Shown here: piece after piece, positions 1 to 13,200 of the stretch
How positions within the stretch are numbered: position 1 is the stretch's first letter
Layout of the letters: the number at the start of each line of letters is the position of its first letter
From: Doris montereyensis
Lineage: Eukaryota > Mollusca > Gastropoda > Nudibranchia > Dorididae
Assembly: GCA_037039925.1 (NCBI GenBank)
Contig: JAXRKP010001095.1
Location: 21,001 to 85,000, forward strand
Direction: 5' to 3'
Length of the DNA stretch: 64,000 nt
Notes under the pieces: model-generated
Database searches by the model: none
Told to the model about the DNA's origin: nothing
What the model saw: only the letters and a program-made list of their open reading frames with translations
Program-made: the position numbers and the translations under genes

Positions 1-892
1 AACTGTGTTGTATACTGCCATTTTGGTTTTTGTTGACAATTCTTGCTTACCTACAAATGCCTTTCCTAGATGGTTATATATTGCACTTGCCTTTTTGATT
101 CTCTGGCTGATTTCTTCTCTTAGTTTTCCCTCTGAGTTAATCATTACTCCTAGGTAATTGCAGATTTGAACTTGTTCTAAATTCTTCCTACCCAATTTAA
201 GATTTTGTGTTTTAGCTTTCCTAGTTACTAGCATTGTTTTTGGTATTCTTTGCATTTACTCTCATTCCTTTTTTATTTAGTTCATTGTTCATAATGTTGA
301 TATTCGACTGAAGGTCACTTTCTGATTTTCCAGAACTAAATCATCGGCAAATGAAAGCATTGATACATTTACTGGTTTGAGCTTCCACATACCTACATTC
401 ATTTTCTTCATTTTTGAGGATGCCTTTGCGAATGAATCCATCAATGGGATATACAAAAGAGGACTTAGGATATAACCCTGTCTTACTCCTATATCTACAT
501 CAAATTCTTCTGATAAATTTCCAGCTACTCTCACTGCACATGTTAGTTTATTGTAAAAACTTTTATTGGCTTCTTTTAAATTTTGCTCTACATTTTGTTC
601 TTTTTTAAGAAATGCCATAGTTCGTCCCTCCTCAAAGTGTCAAATGCCTTTTCTAAGTCAATAAAACACAGGTGCAAGTAAATGTTTCTCTCAATGAATT
701 TTTCTACTATTTGTCTAATTTTAAATATGTGATCTTGTACACTTCTTCCTGGTCTAAATCCACTCTGATGCTCTTCAATCTGCTCCTCTACTCTTTTCCT
801 TAGTCACATTTCCAGTACCCTGGTATATACTTTCCCTGGAACAATAAGTAGTGATATCCCTACATAGTTTGAGCAATGCGTACATTTACTAC
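1..892 (-). mobile_element. Decayed non-LTR retrotransposon (LINE) reverse transcriptase, truncated by the window edge
   Basis: Reading the minus strand from about 890 to 1 gives a recognisable reverse transcriptase. In order it shows NYVGISLL, GFRPGRSVQDHIF, CFIDLEKAFDTLRRDELW (first catalytic Asp region), GVRQGYILSPLLY, FADDLVL (the catalytic FADD box) and a thumb segment with NYLGVMINSEGKL. It is not functional. There is an in-frame TGA near 805, a frame change in the A-run near 600-612, another just after FADDLVL near 320-335, and a further one near 235-245. The longest intact piece is 289-618. The endonuclease, if present, is missing, because the 44-bp array starts immediately upstream of the RT. 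The 3' end lies outside the window. The motifs are diagnostic of LINEs in general; assignment to a clade (RTE-like is possible) is a guess. Confidence 0.9.
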
Positions 893-3340
893 AGTATACA
901 AAAACTCAATGAATTACACTAGTTATAAGAATCACTACAGTAAACAAAAACTCATTGAATTACACTAGTTCTAAGAATCACTACAGCATACAAAAAGTTA
1001 TTGAATTACACTAGTTATAAGAATCACTACAGTATACAAAAACTCATTGAATTACACTAGTTATAAGAATCACTACAGCATACAATAAGCCACTGAATTA
1101 AACTAGATAAGAATCACTACAGTATTCAAAAACCCATTAAATTACACTAGATGAGAATCACTACAGTATCCACAAACTCATTGAATTACACTAGATAAGA
1201 ATCACTACAGTATACAACAATCCACTGAATTAAACTAGATAAGAATCACTACAGTATACAACAATCCACTGAATTAAACTAGATAGGAATCACTATAGTA
1301 TACAACAATCCACTGAATTAAACTAGATAGGAATCACTATAGTATACAACAATCCACTGAATTAAACTAGATGAGAATCACTACAGTATACAACAATCCA
1401 CTGAATTAAACTAGATGAGAATCACTACAGTATACAACAATCCACTGAATTAAACTAGATAGGAATCACTATAGTATACAACAATCCACTGAATTAAACT
1501 AGATAGGAATCACTATAGTATACAACAATCCACTGCATTAAACTAGATGAGAATCACTAAACTAGATAGGAATCACTACAGTATACAACAATCCACTGAA
1601 TTAAACTAGATAGGAATCACTACAGTATACAACAATCCACTGAATTAAACTAGATAGGAATCACTATAGTATACAACAATCCACTGAATTAAACTAGATA
1701 GGAATCACTATAGTATACAACAATCCACTGAATTAAACTAGATAGGAATCACTATAGTATACAACAATCCACTGAATTAAACTAGATGAATACAACAATC
1801 CACTGAATTAAACTAGATAGGAATCACTATAGTATACAACAATCCACTGAATTAAACTAGATGAGAATCACTACAGTATACAACAATCCACTGAATTACA
1901 CTAGATGAGAATCACTACAGTATCCAACAATCCACTGAATTACACTAGATGAGAATCACTACAGTATACAAAAACCTATTGAATTACGCTAGATAGGAAT
2001 CACTACAGTATCCACAAACTCATTGAATTACACTAGATAAGAGTCACTACAGTATACAAAAACCTACTGAATTACACTAGATAAGAATCACTACAGTATA
2101 CAAAAACCTACTGAATTACACAAGATAAGAATCACTACAGTATACAAAAACCTACTGAATTACACAAGATAAGAATCACTACAGTATACAAAACCCTACT
2201 GAATTACACTAGATAAGAATCACTACAGTATACAAAAACCTACTGAATTACACTAGATAAGAGTCACTACAGTATACAAAAACCTACTGAATTACACTAG
2301 ATAGAATCACTACAGTATACAAAACCCTACTGAATTACACAAGATAAGAATCACTACAGTATACAAAAAGCCACTGAATTACACAAGATAAGAATCACTA
2401 CAGTATACAAAAACCCACTGAAGTACACTAGATAAGAATCACTACAATATACAAAAACCCACTGAATTACACTAGTTATAAGAATCGCTACAGTATACAA
2501 AAGACTCACTGAATTACACTAGTTATAAGAATCACTACATTATACAAAAATCCAATGAATTACACTAGATAGGAATCACTACAGTATCCAAAAAAATCCA
2601 CTGAATTACACTAGTTATAAGAATCACTACAATATACAAAAAACCCAATGAATTACACTAGTTATAAGAATCACTACAGTATACAAAAATCCAATGAATT
2701 ACACTAGATAAGAATCACTACAGTATACAAAAATCCAATGAATTACACTAGTTATAAGAATCACTACAGTATACAAAAACCCAATGAATTACACTAGTTA
2801 TAAGAATCACTACAGTATACAAAAATCCAATGAATTACACTAGAAAGAAATACTACAGTATCCAAAAAATCCACTGAATTACACTAGTTATAAGAATCAC
2901 TACAGTATACAAAAACCAACTGAATTACATTAAATAAGAATCACTACAGTATCCAAAAACCCATTGAATTACTTTCGATAAGAATCACTACACTATAAAA
3001 AAACCCACTGAATTACTTTCGATAAGAATCACTACAGTGTAAAACCCATTGAAATACACGAGATAAGCATCACTACAGTATCCAAAAAACCCACTGAATT
3101 ACTTTCGATAAGAATCACTACAGTATAAAACCCATTGAAATACACGAGATAAGAATCACTACAGTATAAAACCCATTGAAATACACGAGATAAGTATCAC
3201 TACAGTATAAAACCCATTGAAATACACGAGATAGGAATCACTACAGTATAAAACCCATTGAAATACACGAGATAAGAATCACTACAGTATACAAAAACCC
3301 ACTGAATTACTTTCGATAAGAATCACTACAGTATACAAAA
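889..3340. repeat. 44-bp minisatellite array, left part (~55 copies)
   Basis: Tandem units carry the signatures gaatcactacagtatac and ctgaattacactagat. Spacing measured between successive ataagaatca words (2081, 2125, 2169) is 44 bp. Copies between about 1180 and 1960 form a subfamily with acaacaatccactg and actagatagg. Copies between about 2950 and 3330 form another with tactttcgataag or acacgagataag, including a 41-bp version spaced 3121 to 3162. Each unit has the 6-bp palindrome gtatac. There is no coding potential. The array begins directly at the LINE fragment and resumes after the SINE at 3341-3559. Confidence 0.95.
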
Positions 3341-3559
3341 GTTAGGGAGCGTTGTTAGCTCGATTGGTAGCACGCTTTCTTTTCAGGACGAGGCGATGGG
3401 TGCCGACGCAGAGATCGCGGGTTCGATCCCCATGGTGGCCTGGATTTTTGTCCGTCTATTCCTTGTGTTTGTCTCGTCTTTGTTCCTATGGGGCTTTCAT
3501 ATTATCTTGTGTCATTACATTAACTTCTGACATGCCCCTTGCCTCACTGCTTGTATCTA
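3341..3559 (+). mobile_element. tRNA-derived SINE inserted in the 44-bp array, with 9-bp target duplication
   Basis: A 219-bp non-repeat segment interrupts the array. It starts gttagggagcg and contains a pol III box A-like motif (tagctcgattgg, 3356-3367) and a box B-like motif (ggttcgatccc, 3420-3430). A body follows with cttgtgtttgtctcg and cctatggggcttt. The sequence tatacaaaa flanks it on both sides (3332-3340 and 3560-3568). This word occurs once in a normal array unit, so it fits a target-site duplication. Two diverged partial copies of the same body lie at about 44820-44945 and 45765-45900. An open frame starting at 3352 is incidental. Two pol III boxes, the flanking duplication and the extra copies make a SINE the best reading; the family name is not known to me. 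Confidence 0.82.
3356..3430 (+). promoter_or_regulatory. Internal RNA polymerase III promoter (boxes A and B) of the SINE
   Basis: Box A-like tagctcgattgg matches the TRGCNNARNNGG pattern at 11 of 12 positions. Box B-like ggttcgatccc matches GGTTCGANTCC at 10 of 11. The start-to-start distance is 64 bp, longer than in a compact tRNA gene but usual for intron-containing tRNAs and SINE heads. Activity is inferred only from motif match. Confidence 0.6.
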
Positions 3560-4310
3560 TATACAAAACCCTACTGAATTAGACTAGATAAGAATCACTA
3601 CAGCATACAAAAACCCACTGAATTACACTAGATAAGAATCACTACAGTATACAAAACCCTACTGAATTACACTAGTAAGAATCACTACAGTATACAAACC
3701 CCACTGAATTACACTAGATAAGAATCACTACAGTATACAAAACCTACTGAATTACACTAGATAAGAATCACTACAGTATACAAAACCCTACTGAATTACA
3801 CTAGATAGAATCACTACAGTACCCAAAAACACATTAAATTACACTAGATAAGAATCACTACAGTATACAAAAACCCACTGAATTACACTAGATAAGAATC
3901 ACTACAGTATAAAAAAGAATCTACTGAATTACACTAGATAAGAATCACTACAGTATACAAAAATCCATTGAATTACACTAGATAAGAATCACTACAGTAT
4001 AAAAAATCCACTGATTTACACTAGATAAGAATCACTACAGTATACAAAAATCCACTGAATTACACTAGATAAGAATCACTACAGTATACAAAACCCCACT
4101 GAATTACACTAGATAAGAATCACTACAGTATCCAAAAACCTATTTAATTACACTAGATAAGAATCACTACAGTATCCAAAAACCCATTGAATTACACTAG
4201 ATAAGAATCACTCCATTATACAAAAACCCAATAAATTACACTAGATAAGAATCACTACAGTATCCAAAACCCCACTGAATTACACTAGATAAGAATCACT
4301 ACAGTATACA
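3560..4310. repeat. 44-bp minisatellite array, right part (~17 copies)
   Basis: These are the same 44-bp units as at 889-3340, with the actagataagaatcac signature. The array ends at 4310, where the next base begins a unit of the 34-bp family (gcactgtgtg). One further isolated 44-bp unit sits inside that neighbour at about 4476-4525. Confidence 0.95.
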
Positions 4311-7245
4311 GCACTGTGTGTTTCCATTACAAACTGTGTGCTTGCATTATCCAACCCACCGCTGTGTGTTTCCATTAACTTACACTGTGTGTTTCCATTA
4401 TCAACTGTCTTGTACCGCTGTGTGTTTCCATTATCCAACTATCTTGTAGCACTGTGTGTTTCTATTATCCAACTGTAAGAATCACTACAGTATATAAAAC
4501 CCATTGAATTACACTAGATAAGAATGTCTTGTACCACAGTACTGTCTTGTAAATTAATCTGTGTGTTTTTATCCAACTATCTTGTAGCACTGTGTGTTTC
4601 CATTATCAAACTGTCCTGTAGCACTGTGTGTTTCCATTACTGATTCCATTAAAAACCCTTGTTTTCCACTATCAAAGTATCCACTGTGTGTTTCCATTAT
4701 CCAACTGTCCTTGAATGTTTACAGTATCCACTGTCCTGTAGCACTGTGTGTTTTCTATTATCCAACTGTGTGTTTCCAGTATCCAACTATCTTGTACTGT
4801 GTGTTTCACTGTGTGTTTCTATCTTGTAGCACTGTGTGTTTTATAATCCTAACTATCTTGTAACACTGTGTGTTTTCTATTATCCAACTATCTTGTAGCA
4901 CTGTGTGTTTCCATTATCCAACTGTCCACTGTGTGTTTCTATTATCCAACTATCTTGTATCCAACTGTCCTGTAGCACTGTGTGTTTTATGTCTTGTAGC
5001 ACTGTGTGTTTCCACTATCCAACTGTCCTGTCACTGTGTGTTTGTAGCACTGTGTGTTTCCTATCCAATTATACCACTATCTTGTAGCACTGTATCCAAT
5101 TATCTTGTAGCACTGTGTTTTTCTCGTTTTCCAGTATCCAAAACAACTATCTTGTAGCACTGTGTGTTTCATTATGTGTTTCAACTATCTTGTACCAACT
5201 GTCCTGTAGCACTTTTCTATTATCCAACTATCTTGTAGCACTGTGTGTTTCCATTATCCAATCACTACAGTATATCCAAAATCCAACTGTCTTGTGTAGC
5301 ACTGTACAGCACTGTGTGTTTCCATTCCAATCAGCATTATCCAACTATCTTGTGTGTGTTTCCATTATCTGTCTTGTAGCACTGTGTGTTTCCATTATCC
5401 AACTATCTTGTAGCACTGTGTGTTTCCATTATCCAACTATCTTGTAGCACTGTGTGTTTCCATTATCCAACTGTCTTGTAGCACTGTGTGTTTCCATTAT
5501 CCAACTGTCTTGTAGCACTGTGTGTTTCCATTATCCAACTATCTTGTAGCACTGTGTGTTTCCATTATCCAACTGTCTTGTAGCACTGTGTGTTTCTATT
5601 ATCCAACTATCTTGTAGCACTGTGTGTTTCCATTATACAACTATCTTGTACCACTGTGTGTTTCCATTATACAACTATCTTGTAGCACTGTGTGTTTCCA
5701 TTATCCAACTTCTTGTAGCACTGTGTGTTTCCATTATCCAACTGTCTTGTAGCACTGTGTGTTTCCCACTATCAAACTATCTTGTAGCACTGTGTGTTTC
5801 CATTATCCAACTATCTTGTAGCACTGTGTGTTTCTATTATCCAACTATAGCACTGTGTGTTTCCATTATCCAACTGACCTGTAGCACTGTGTGTTTCCAT
5901 TATCCAACTGTCTTGTAGCACTGTGTGTTTCCATTATCCAACTGTCTTGTAGCACTGTGTGTTTCCATTATCACAACTATCTTGTAGCACTGTGTGTTTC
6001 CATTATCAAACTATAGCAAGTATCCAACTATCTTGTGTAGCACTGTGTGTTTCCATTATCCAACTGTCCTGTAGCACTGTGTGTTTCCATTATATGAACT
6101 GTCCTGTAGCACTGTGTGTTTCTTATCTGTGTTGTATGAACTTATCTTGTATGAACGTCTTGTCTGTGTGTTTCAACTTGTCCTAGTCACTGTGTGTTTC
6201 ATTATCGTCAACTATGTTTGTGAATGTCTTCTCTGTGGTATGAACGTCTTCTCTGTGTGGTATGAACTTGTCTGTGTGATATGAAGTCACTGTGTTTCTG
6301 AACGTCTTCTATGTGTGGTATCCAACTGTCTTGTAGCACTGTGTGTTTCCATTATCCAACTGTCCTGTAGCACTGTGTGTTGAACGCATTATTTCTATGT
6401 GTGATATGAACATTATCCAACTGTCCTGTAGAACGTATTCTCTGTGTGATATGAACGTCTTTCTTGATATGAACGTCTTGTCACTCTATGTGTGATATTC
6501 TTCTATGTTGATCCAACTGTCTTCTACTGTGTGATATCTTGTCTGTGTGGTTTCTTATCAAACTATCTTGTAGCACTGTGTGTTTCCATTATCCAACTCT
6601 TCTAGCACTGTGTGTTTCATTATCCAACTATGTTGTAGCACTGTGTGTTTGTTTTCTATTATCCAACTATCTTGTAGCACTGTGTGTTTCTATAATCCAA
6701 CTATCTTGTAGCACTGTGTGTTTCTATTATCCAACTATCTTGTAGCACTGTGTGTTTCCAATGGTATGAACGTCACTGTATGAACGTCTTCTATTATGAA
6801 CGTCAACTGTCTTGTAGTCTTCACTGTGTGTTTCCATTATGAACGTCTTCAATGAACGTCTTCGTGTGATATAGCACTGTGTGTTTCCATTATCCAACTG
6901 TCTTGTAGCACTGTGTGTTTCCATTATCCAACTGTCTTGTAGCACTGTGTGTTTTCAGTATCCAACTATCTTGTAGCACTGTGTGTTTCCATTATCCAAA
7001 TATCTTGTAGCACTGTGTGTTTCCATTATCCAACTGTCTTGTAGCACTGTGTGTTTCCATTATCCAACTGTCTTGTAGCACTGTGTGTTTCCATTATCCA
7101 ACTGTCTATGTGTGTAGCACTGTGTGTTTCCACTATCCAACTATCTTGTAGTATGAACTGTGTGTTTCCATTATCCAACTGTCTTGTAGCACTGTGTGTT
7201 TCTATGTGTATACAACTGTCCTGTAGCACTGTGTGTTTCTTCACT
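4311..7245. repeat. 34-bp minisatellite array, degenerate and partly interleaved with the 22-bp family
   Basis: Units carry tgtagcactgtgtgtttcc and attatccaactgtct. Spacing between tgtagcactg words at 5477 and 5511 is 34 bp. The most regular part is about 5390-5990. The left end (4311-5390) is full of truncated units. Between about 6120-6560 and 6760-6870, stretches of the following 22-bp family (tatgaacgtct) are mixed in, sometimes inside one unit. Open frames of 60-120 codons on both strands, rich in Cys/Leu/Ser or His/Thr, are monomer products and not genes. Confidence 0.93.
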
Positions 7246-10200
7246 ATGAAATATGAATGTCTTCTCTGTGTATAACTATCTTCTCTGCTTGGTATGAACC
7301 ATCTTCTCTGCTTGGTATGAACGTCTTTTCTGTGTGATATGAACGTTTTCTCTGTGTGGTATGAACGTCTTCTCTGTGTGGTATGAACATCTTCTCTGTG
7401 TGGTATGAACGTCTTCTATGTGTGATATGAACGCCTTCTCTGTGTGATATGAACGCCTTGTCTGTGTGATATGAACGTCTTATCTGTGTTGTATGAACGT
7501 CTTCTCTGTAGTATGAACGTCTTGTCTGTGTGGTATAAACGTCTTGTCTGAGTGATATAAACGTCTTGTCTGTGTGGTATGAACGCCTTGTCTGTGTGAT
7601 ATGAACGTCTTCTATGTGTTGTGTGAACGTCTTCTCTGTGTGGTATGAACGTCTTCTCTGTGTGGTATGAACGCCTTGTCTGTGTGATATGAACGTCTTC
7701 TGTGTGTGATATGAACGTCTTCTATGTGTGGTATGAACGCATTCTCTGTGTGATATGAACGTCTTGTCTGTGTGATATGAACGTCTTGTCTGTGTGATAT
7801 GAACGCCTTCTAAGTGTGATATGAACGTTTTCTCTGTGATATGATATGAACGTCTTCTCTGTGTGGTATGAACGTCATCTCTGTGTGGTATGAACGCCTT
7901 GTCTGTCTGATATGAACGTCTTCTATGTGTGATATGAACGTCTTGTCTGTGTGATATGAACGTCTTGTCTGCATGATATACACTCTTCTATGTGTGATAT
8001 GAACGTATTCTCTGTGTGATATGAACGTCTTGTCTGTGTGATATGAACGTCTTCTCTGTGTGATATGAACGTCTTGTCTGTGTGGTATGAACGTCCTCTA
8101 TGTGTGGTATGAACGTCTTCTATGTGTGATATGAACGTCTTCTATGTGTGATATGAATGATGAACGTCTTCTATGTGTGATATGAACGTCTTCTTGAACG
8201 TCTTGTGATATGAACGTCTTCTATGTGTGATATGAACGTCTTCTATTGTTTTCTCTGTGTGGTATGAACGTCTTTCTATGTGTGGTATGAACGTCTTCTA
8301 TGTGTGATATGAACGTCTTCTCCGTGTGTTATAAACGTCTTCTATGTGTGGAATGAACGTCTTCTATGTGTGCCATGAACGTCTTCTCTGTGTGATATGA
8401 ACGTCTTCTATGTGTGATATGAACGTCTTGTCTGTGTGGTATGAACGTCTTGTCTGTGTGGTATGAACGTCTTCTCTGTGTGGTATGAACGTCTTCTCTG
8501 TGTGATATGAACGTCTTCTCTGTGTGATATGAACGTCTTCTCTGTGTAATATGAACGTCTTCTCTGTGTGGTATGAACGTCTTATGAACGTCTTGTCTGT
8601 GTGATATGAACGTCTTCTCTGTGTGATATGAACGTCTTCTGTGTGTGATATGAACGTCTTCTCTGTGTGGTATGAACGTCTTCTCTTGTCTGTGTGGTAT
8701 GAACGTCTTCTATGTGTTGTATGAACGTCTTCTATGTGTGATATAAACGTCTTCTATGTGTGGTATAAACGTCATCTATGTGTGGTATGAACGTTTTCTC
8801 TGTGTGGTATGAACGTCTTCTATGTATTGTCTGTGTGGTATGAACGTCTTCTATGTGTGATATGAACGTCTTGTATGTGTGGTATGAAACGTTTTCTTCT
8901 GTGTGGTATGAACGTTTTCTATGTGTGGTATGAACGTCTTCTCTGTGTGATATGAACGTCTTCTCTGTGTGATATGAATGTCTTCTATGTGTGATATGAA
9001 TGTGATATGAACTTCTATGTGTGGTATGAACGTCTTCTATGTGTGGTATGAACGTCTTCTATGTGTGACATGAACGTCTTCTATGTGTGATATGAAACGT
9101 GATATTCTCTGTGTGATATGAACGTCTTCTATGTGTGGTATGAACGTCTTGTCTGTGTGGTATGAACGTCTTCTATGTGTGATATGAACGTCTTCTCTGT
9201 GTGATATGAATGTCTTCTATGTGTGATATGAATGTCTTCTATGTGTGGTATGAACGTCTTCTATGTGTGACATGAACGTCTTCTATGTGTGGTATGAACG
9301 TCTTCTCTGTGTGGTATGAACGTCTTCTCTGTGTGGTATGAACGTCTTCTCTGTGTGGTATGAACGTCTTCTCTGTGTGATATGAACGTCTTCTATGTGT
9401 GATATGAACGTCTTCTCTGTGTGATATGAACGTCTTCTATGTGTGATATGAACGTCTTCTCTGTGTGGTATGAACGTCTTCTATGTGTGGTATGAACGTC
9501 TTCTCTGTGTGATAGCTTCTATGTGTGATATGTCTTCTCTGTGTGATATGAACGTCTTCTATGTGTGGTATGAACGTCGTATGTGGTATGAACGATTTGG
9601 TATTGTCTTCTATGTGTGATATGAACGTCTTCTATGTGTGATATGTCTGTGTGATATGAACGTCTTCTATGTGTGATATGAACGTCTTCATGTGTGATAT
9701 GAACGTCTTGTGTGGTATGAACGTCTTGTCTGTGTGGTATGAACGTCCTATGTGTTGTTGAACGTCTGTGTGATATGATCTTCTCTTGTGTGTGATATGA
9801 ACGTCTTGTCTGTGTGGTATGAACGTCTTCTCTGTGTGATATGAACGTCTTGTCTGTGTGGCATGAATGGACGTCTTCTTGTCTGTGTGGTATGAACGTC
9901 TTGTCTGTGTGGGTATGAACGTCTTCTGTCTGTGTGATATGAACTTCTTGTCTGTGTGGTATGAACGTCTTGTCTGTGTGGTATGAACGTCTTGTCTGTG
10001 TGGTATGAACGTCTTGTCTGTGTGATATGAACGTCTTGTCTGTGTGGTATGAATGTCTTCTCTGTGTGGTATGAACGTCTTGTCTGTGTGTGATATGAAC
10101 GTCTTGTCTGTGTGATATGAACGTCTTGTCTGAGTGATGGTATGAATGTCTTGTCTGTGTGGTATGAACGTCGTCTGTGTGGTATGAACGTCTGTGTGGA

Positions 10201-13200
10201 TATGAACGTCTTGTCTGTGTGATATGAACGTCTTCTGTGTGGTATGAACGTCTTCTCTGTGTGGTATGAACGTCTTGTCTGTGTGGATATGAACGTCTTG
10301 TGTGATATGGTATGAACGTCTTCATGTGTGATATGTGTGTGATATGAACGTCTGTGTGATATGAACGTCTGTGGTATGAACGTCTTCTCTGTGTGGTATG
10401 AACGTCTTCTCTGTGTGGTATGAACGTCTGTATGTGTGATATGAACGTCTTCTCTGTGTGATATGAACGTCTTCTATGAACGTCTTGTCTGTGTGGTATG
10501 AACGTCTTGTCTGTGTGGTATGAACGTCTTGTGATATGTGTGTGTATGAACGTCTTGTCTGTGTGGTATGAACGTCTTCTATGTGTGATATGAACGTCTG
10601 TGTGGATATGAACTCTCTGTGTAATATGAACGTCTTCTATGTGTGTATGAACGTCTTCTCTGTGTGATATGAACGTCTTCTCTGTGTGGTATGAACGTCT
10701 TCTATGTGTGATATGAACGTCTTCTATGTGTGGTATGAACGTCTTGTCTGTGTGGTATGAACGTCTTCTATGTGTGTGATATGAACGTCTTCTCTGTGTG
10801 ATATGAACATCTTCTTGTCTGTGTGGTATGAACGTCTTCTATGTGTGATATGAACGTTTTCTATGTGTGATATGAACATCTGGTATGAATGTCTGTGGTA
10901 TGAACGTCTTGTATGTGTGTGGTATGAACGTCTGGCAACGTCTGTGTGGTATGAATGGTACGTCTTCTATGTGTGGTATGATCTTGACTGTGTGATATGA
11001 ACGTCTTCTATGTGTGATATGGAACTTCTTGAACATCTTCTGTGGTATGAACTTGTCTGAACGTTTGTGTGTGGTATGAACGTCTTCTATGTGTGGTATG
11101 AACGTCTTCTATGAATGTCTTTGTGTGTGATATGAACGTCTTATGAACGTGTGTGATATGAACGTCTTCTCTGTGTGATATGAACGTCTTCTATGTGTGA
11201 TATGAACTCTGTGATATGAACGTCTTCTATGTGTGGTATGAACGCCTTGTCTGTGTGGTATGAACGCCTTGTCTGTGTGGTATGAACGTCTTGTCTGTGT
11301 GGTATGAACGTCTGGTCTGTGTGATATGAACGTCTTGTCTGTGTGATATGAACGTCTTCTCTGTGTGGTATGAACGAATTGTCTGTGTGATATGAACGTC
11401 TTGTCTGTGTGATATGAACGTCTTGTCTGTGTGGTATGAACGTCTTGTCTGTGTGGTATGAACGTCTTGTCTGTGTGGTATGAACGTCTTGTCTGTGTGA
11501 TATGAACGTCTTTTCTATGTGATATGAACGTCTTCTCTGTGGTATGAATGTCTTGTCTGTGTGGTATGAACGTCTTGTCTGTGTGATATGAACGTCTTCT
11601 CTGTGTGGTATGAACGTCTTCTCTGTGTGGTATGAACGTCTTGTCTGTGTGGTATGAACGTCTTCTCTGTGTGGTATGAACGTCTTCTCTGTATGTGGTA
11701 TGAACGTCTTGTCTGTGTGGTATGAACGTCTTGTCTGTGTGGTATGAACGTCTTCTGTGTGTATGACCGTATACGTGTATGAACGTTCTGTGTGGTATGA
11801 ACGTCTTGTCTGTGTGGTATGAACGCCTTGTCTGTGTGGTATGAACGTCTTCTGTGTGATATGTGGTATGAATGCCTTGTCTGTGTGGTATGAACGTCTT
11901 GTCTGTGTGGTATGAACGTCTTGTCTGTGTGATATGAACGTCTTGTCTGTGTGGTATGAACGTCTTGTCTGTGTGGTATGAACGTCTTGTCTGTGGTATG
12001 AACGTCTTGTCTGTGTGGTATGAACGTCTTGTCTGTGTGTAGTATGAACCTTGTCTGTGTGATATGAATGTCTTGTCTGTGTGGTATGAACGTCTTGTCT
12101 GTGTGATATGAACGTCTTCTCTGTGTATGAACGTCTGGTCTGTGTGGTATGAACGTCTTGTCTGTGTGGTATGAACGTCTTGTCTGTGTGGTATGAACGT
12201 CTTGTCTGTGTGTGTATGAACGTCTTGTCTGTGTGGTATGAACGTCTTGTCTGTGTGATATGAACGTCTTGTCTGTGTGATATGAACGTCTTGTCTGTGT
12301 GGTATGAACGTCTTGTCTGTGTGATATGAACGTCTTGTCTGTGTGGTATGAACGTCTTGTCTGTGTGGTATGAACGTCTTCTCTGTGTGGTATGAACGTC
12401 TTCTCTGTGTGATATGACGTCTTGTCTGCGTGATATGAACGTCTTGTCTGTGTGGTATGAACATCTTCTCTGTGTATGAAGTATGAACGTCTTGTCTGTG
12501 TGGTATGAACGTCTTCTCTGTATGATATGAACGTCTTCTCTGTGTTGTATGAACGTCTTGTGTGTGTGGTATGAACGCCTTGTGTGTGTGGTATGAACGT
12601 CTTGTCTGTGTGGTATGAACGTCTTGTCTGTGTGGTATGAACGTCTTCTGTCTGTGTGGTATGAACGCCTTGTCTGTGTGGTATGAACGTCTTGTCTGTG
12701 TGGTATGAACGTCTTGTCTGTGTGGTATGAACGTCTTCTCTGTGGTATGAACGTCTTGTCTGTGTGGTATGAACGTCTTGTCTGTGTGGTATGAACGTCT
12801 TGTCTGTGTGGTATGAACGTCTTGTCTGTGTGGTATGAACGTCTTGTCTGTGTGGTATGAACGTCTTGTCTGTGTGTATGAACGTCTTGTCTGTGTGGTA
12901 TGAACGTCTTGTCTGTGTGGTATGAACGTCTTTCTGTGTGGTATGAAAGCCTTGTCTGTGTGGTATGAACGTCTTGTCTGTGTGATATGAACGTCATCTC
13001 TGTGTTGTATGAACGTCTTCTCTGTGTGGTATTAACGCCTTGTCTGTGTGGTATGAACGTCTTCTCTGTGTGATATGAACGCCTTGTCTGTGTGGTATGA
13101 ACGTCTTCTATGTGTGGTATGAACGTCTTCTCTGTGTGGTATGAACGCCTTGTCTGTGTGGTATGAACGTCTTCTGTGTGGTATGAATGTGGTATGAATG

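Noticed and set aside
3356..3430. A genuine tRNA gene
   Set aside because: Boxes A and B are present, but the spacing is long, no acceptor stem closes after box B, and the sequence continues into a SINE body with a target-site duplication.
889..4310. Centromeric or telomeric satellite identity
   Set aside because: No telomere motif (such as TTAGGG runs) was seen, and no known centromere box. The position on the chromosome cannot be judged from the window.
11141..12997. 618-codon open frame on the minus strand
   Set aside because: It is entirely the 22-bp monomer read in shifting frames, with no unique part and no coding signature. The neighbouring frames at 11109-12464, 9519-10325, 13334-14128 and 14462-15274 are of the same kind.
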